NCBI GenBank assembly: GCA_029260195.1 | Contig: JAJDDS010000153.1 | Coordinates: forward strand, 1 to 6,755 | Reading direction: 5' to 3' | DNA from: Phycisphaerae bacterium | GTDB taxonomy: Bacteria > Planctomycetota > Phycisphaerae > UBA1845 | Length of the DNA stretch: 6,755 nt | Part shown: in pieces, positions 5,854-6,755 of the stretch | Layout of the letters: every line of letters starts with the position of its first letter | Numbering within the stretch: position 1 is the stretch's first letter | Translations under genes and position numbers: made by a program | Notes under the pieces: model-generated | What the model was told of the DNA's origin: nothing | Databases searched by the model: none | The model's input: the letters and a program-made list of their open reading frames with translations, nothing else

Positions 5854-6755
5854 GTGCGGGCCATTCAGTACATCGACACCTTGCGGTACACCGACTGCCA
5901 TCCCGAGCCGGAGCGCGGCGAGGGCGACTGCATCATTGACGTGCATATGGCTGGAATCTGCGCGACCGACCTGCACATCACCAACGGATACATGAACTTC
6001 TCGGGTGTCTTGGGCCATGAGATGGTGGGGACGGTCGTGGCTGGATCGAGCCCGTGGAAGGGCAAGCGCGTAACCTGCGAGATCAACTGCGTGTGTCGCA
6101 AGTGCGATTTGTGTCAGGCGGGTCTGTCGGCGCACTGCCGGGCACGGACCGTTTTGGGGATCACCGGGCGCGACGGGTGTTTCGCCGATCGCGTGGCTGT
6201 CCCTGAGGTCAACCTCCACGAAGTTCCCGACGCCATTTCAGACGAGGACGCCGCATTTATAGAGCCACTAGCAGCCGCCTATCAAGTCATCAAGCAATGT
6301 CCCATCGAGTCGCGGATGTCGGTGGCGGTGGTGGGGAGCGGGCGGTTGGGGCTGCTGGTCGCGCAGGTGCTCGCCACCACCGGTTGCAAGCTGGAGGTGT
6401 TTGGCCGCAATCCGAACACGCTGCTGTTCTGCGAGAAGAAGCGGATTCAATCGACGCCGGTGGACGAGCTGACCCCGCGAAACGACCGTGATGTCGTGGT
6501 GGAGTGTACGGGCTCGCCGGCGGGGCTGGATATCGCGATGGGGCTGGTACGTCCGCGAGGTACAATTGTGGCCAAGAGCACATACGCCGATCCCGGCGGT
6601 CTGAACCTGTCCCCAGCCGTAGTGAACGAAGTGACGATTCTGGGGAGCCGGTGCGGGCCGTTCATCGACGCGATCAATGCGTTGGCGCGGGGGGCGGTGG
6701 ATGTGTCATCGATGGTGGCGCGGGTGTACGGGATCGAGCAGGGCATCGAAGCGTT
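5854..6755 (+). CDS. Zinc-dependent medium-chain (MDR) alcohol dehydrogenase, 3'-truncated by the window edge
   Basis: The frame is open from GTG 5854 to the window end, giving 300 complete codons; most of the family is about 320-350 residues. GGGAG lies 10 nt before the start. The GroES-like catalytic domain shows GICATDLH (34-41, catalytic zinc Cys36), GHEMVG (54-59, His55/Glu56) and IEPLAAA (136-142, Glu137). The structural-zinc lobe has Cys81, Cys84, Cys87 and Cys95 with the classic 3-3-8 spacing. The Rossmann domain begins VAVVGSGRLGLL (157-168). Its second strand ends FGRN (183-186), with Arg rather than Asp, so NADP(H) may be preferred (inference). DVVVECTGS (213-221) and LVRPRGTIV (231-239) follow, then 'STYADPGG' and 'LGSRCGPF'. 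The whole pattern matches the MDR-like subgroup of unknown substrate (cd08242 type), from memory. It lies 46 bp after the HEAT gene, probably co-transcribed. Confidence 0.92.
   Translation, partial: MRAIQYIDTLRYTDCHPEPERGEGDCIIDVHMAGICATDLHITNGYMNFSGVLGHEMVGTVVAGSSPWKGKRVTCEINCVCRKCDLCQAGLSAHCRARTVLGITGRDGCFADRVAVPEVNLHEVPDAISDEDAAFIEPLAAAYQVIKQCPIESRMSVAVVGSGRLGLLVAQVLATTGCKLEVFGRNPNTLLFCEKKRIQSTPVDELTPRNDRDVVVECTGSPAGLDIAMGLVRPRGTIVAKSTYADPGGLNLSPAVVNEVTILGSRCGPFIDAINALARGAVDVSSMVARVYGIEQGIEA

Noticed and set aside
5164..6219. 351-codon minus-strand open frame across the HEAT gene and the dehydrogenase
   Set aside because: It is antisense to two well-supported genes, has a low-complexity Arg/Pro/Ser/Thr composition and shows no domain.

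Overview
The window is GC-rich bacterial DNA that most resembles a Planctomycetota genome, probably of the Phycisphaerae type. This is an inference from gene content, not a database match. The pointers are a large secreted protein built from N-x-x-G-x-[VL]-x-F repeats followed by HYR-like Ig modules, a HEAT-repeat lipoprotein ending in a 'LTG...D..AWRRW' motif, and frequent GTG starts. I recognise five protein-coding genes. No RNA gene, insertion sequence, CRISPR array or phage gene was seen.

Layout. (1) 1-534, plus strand: the 3' part of a class I SAM-dependent methyltransferase whose 5' end lies outside the window. (2) 535-726: a short convergent intergenic stretch with a perfect 8-bp hairpin. 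(3) 727-3561, minus strand: a 944-residue secreted modular protein with a signal peptide, eight repeats of about 66 residues (DUF7453-like, possibly a beta-propeller), three Cys-containing HYR-like Ig modules, a fourth Ig-like module and an Asp-rich tail. (4) 3562-4096: a divergent intergenic region of about 535 bp carrying a perfect 10-bp inverted repeat. (5) 4097-6755, plus strand: a compact cluster of glutamate racemase (murI), a HEAT-repeat lipoprotein overlapping it by 14 bp, and, after 46 bp, a zinc-dependent MDR alcohol dehydrogenase that runs off the window.

How the genes fit together. MurI supplies D-glutamate for peptidoglycan, so this lineage probably builds a wall. The HEAT lipoprotein is probably translationally coupled to murI and anchored in the envelope, but its partner is unknown. 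The dehydrogenase looks like a housekeeping oxidoreductase of unknown substrate and may only share a transcript. The secreted repeat protein is a separate divergent unit, probably exported to the periplasm or cell surface. No complete novel system is evident. The most interesting items are the architecture of the 944-residue protein, the inverted repeat in its upstream region, and the murI/HEAT-lipoprotein pairing.
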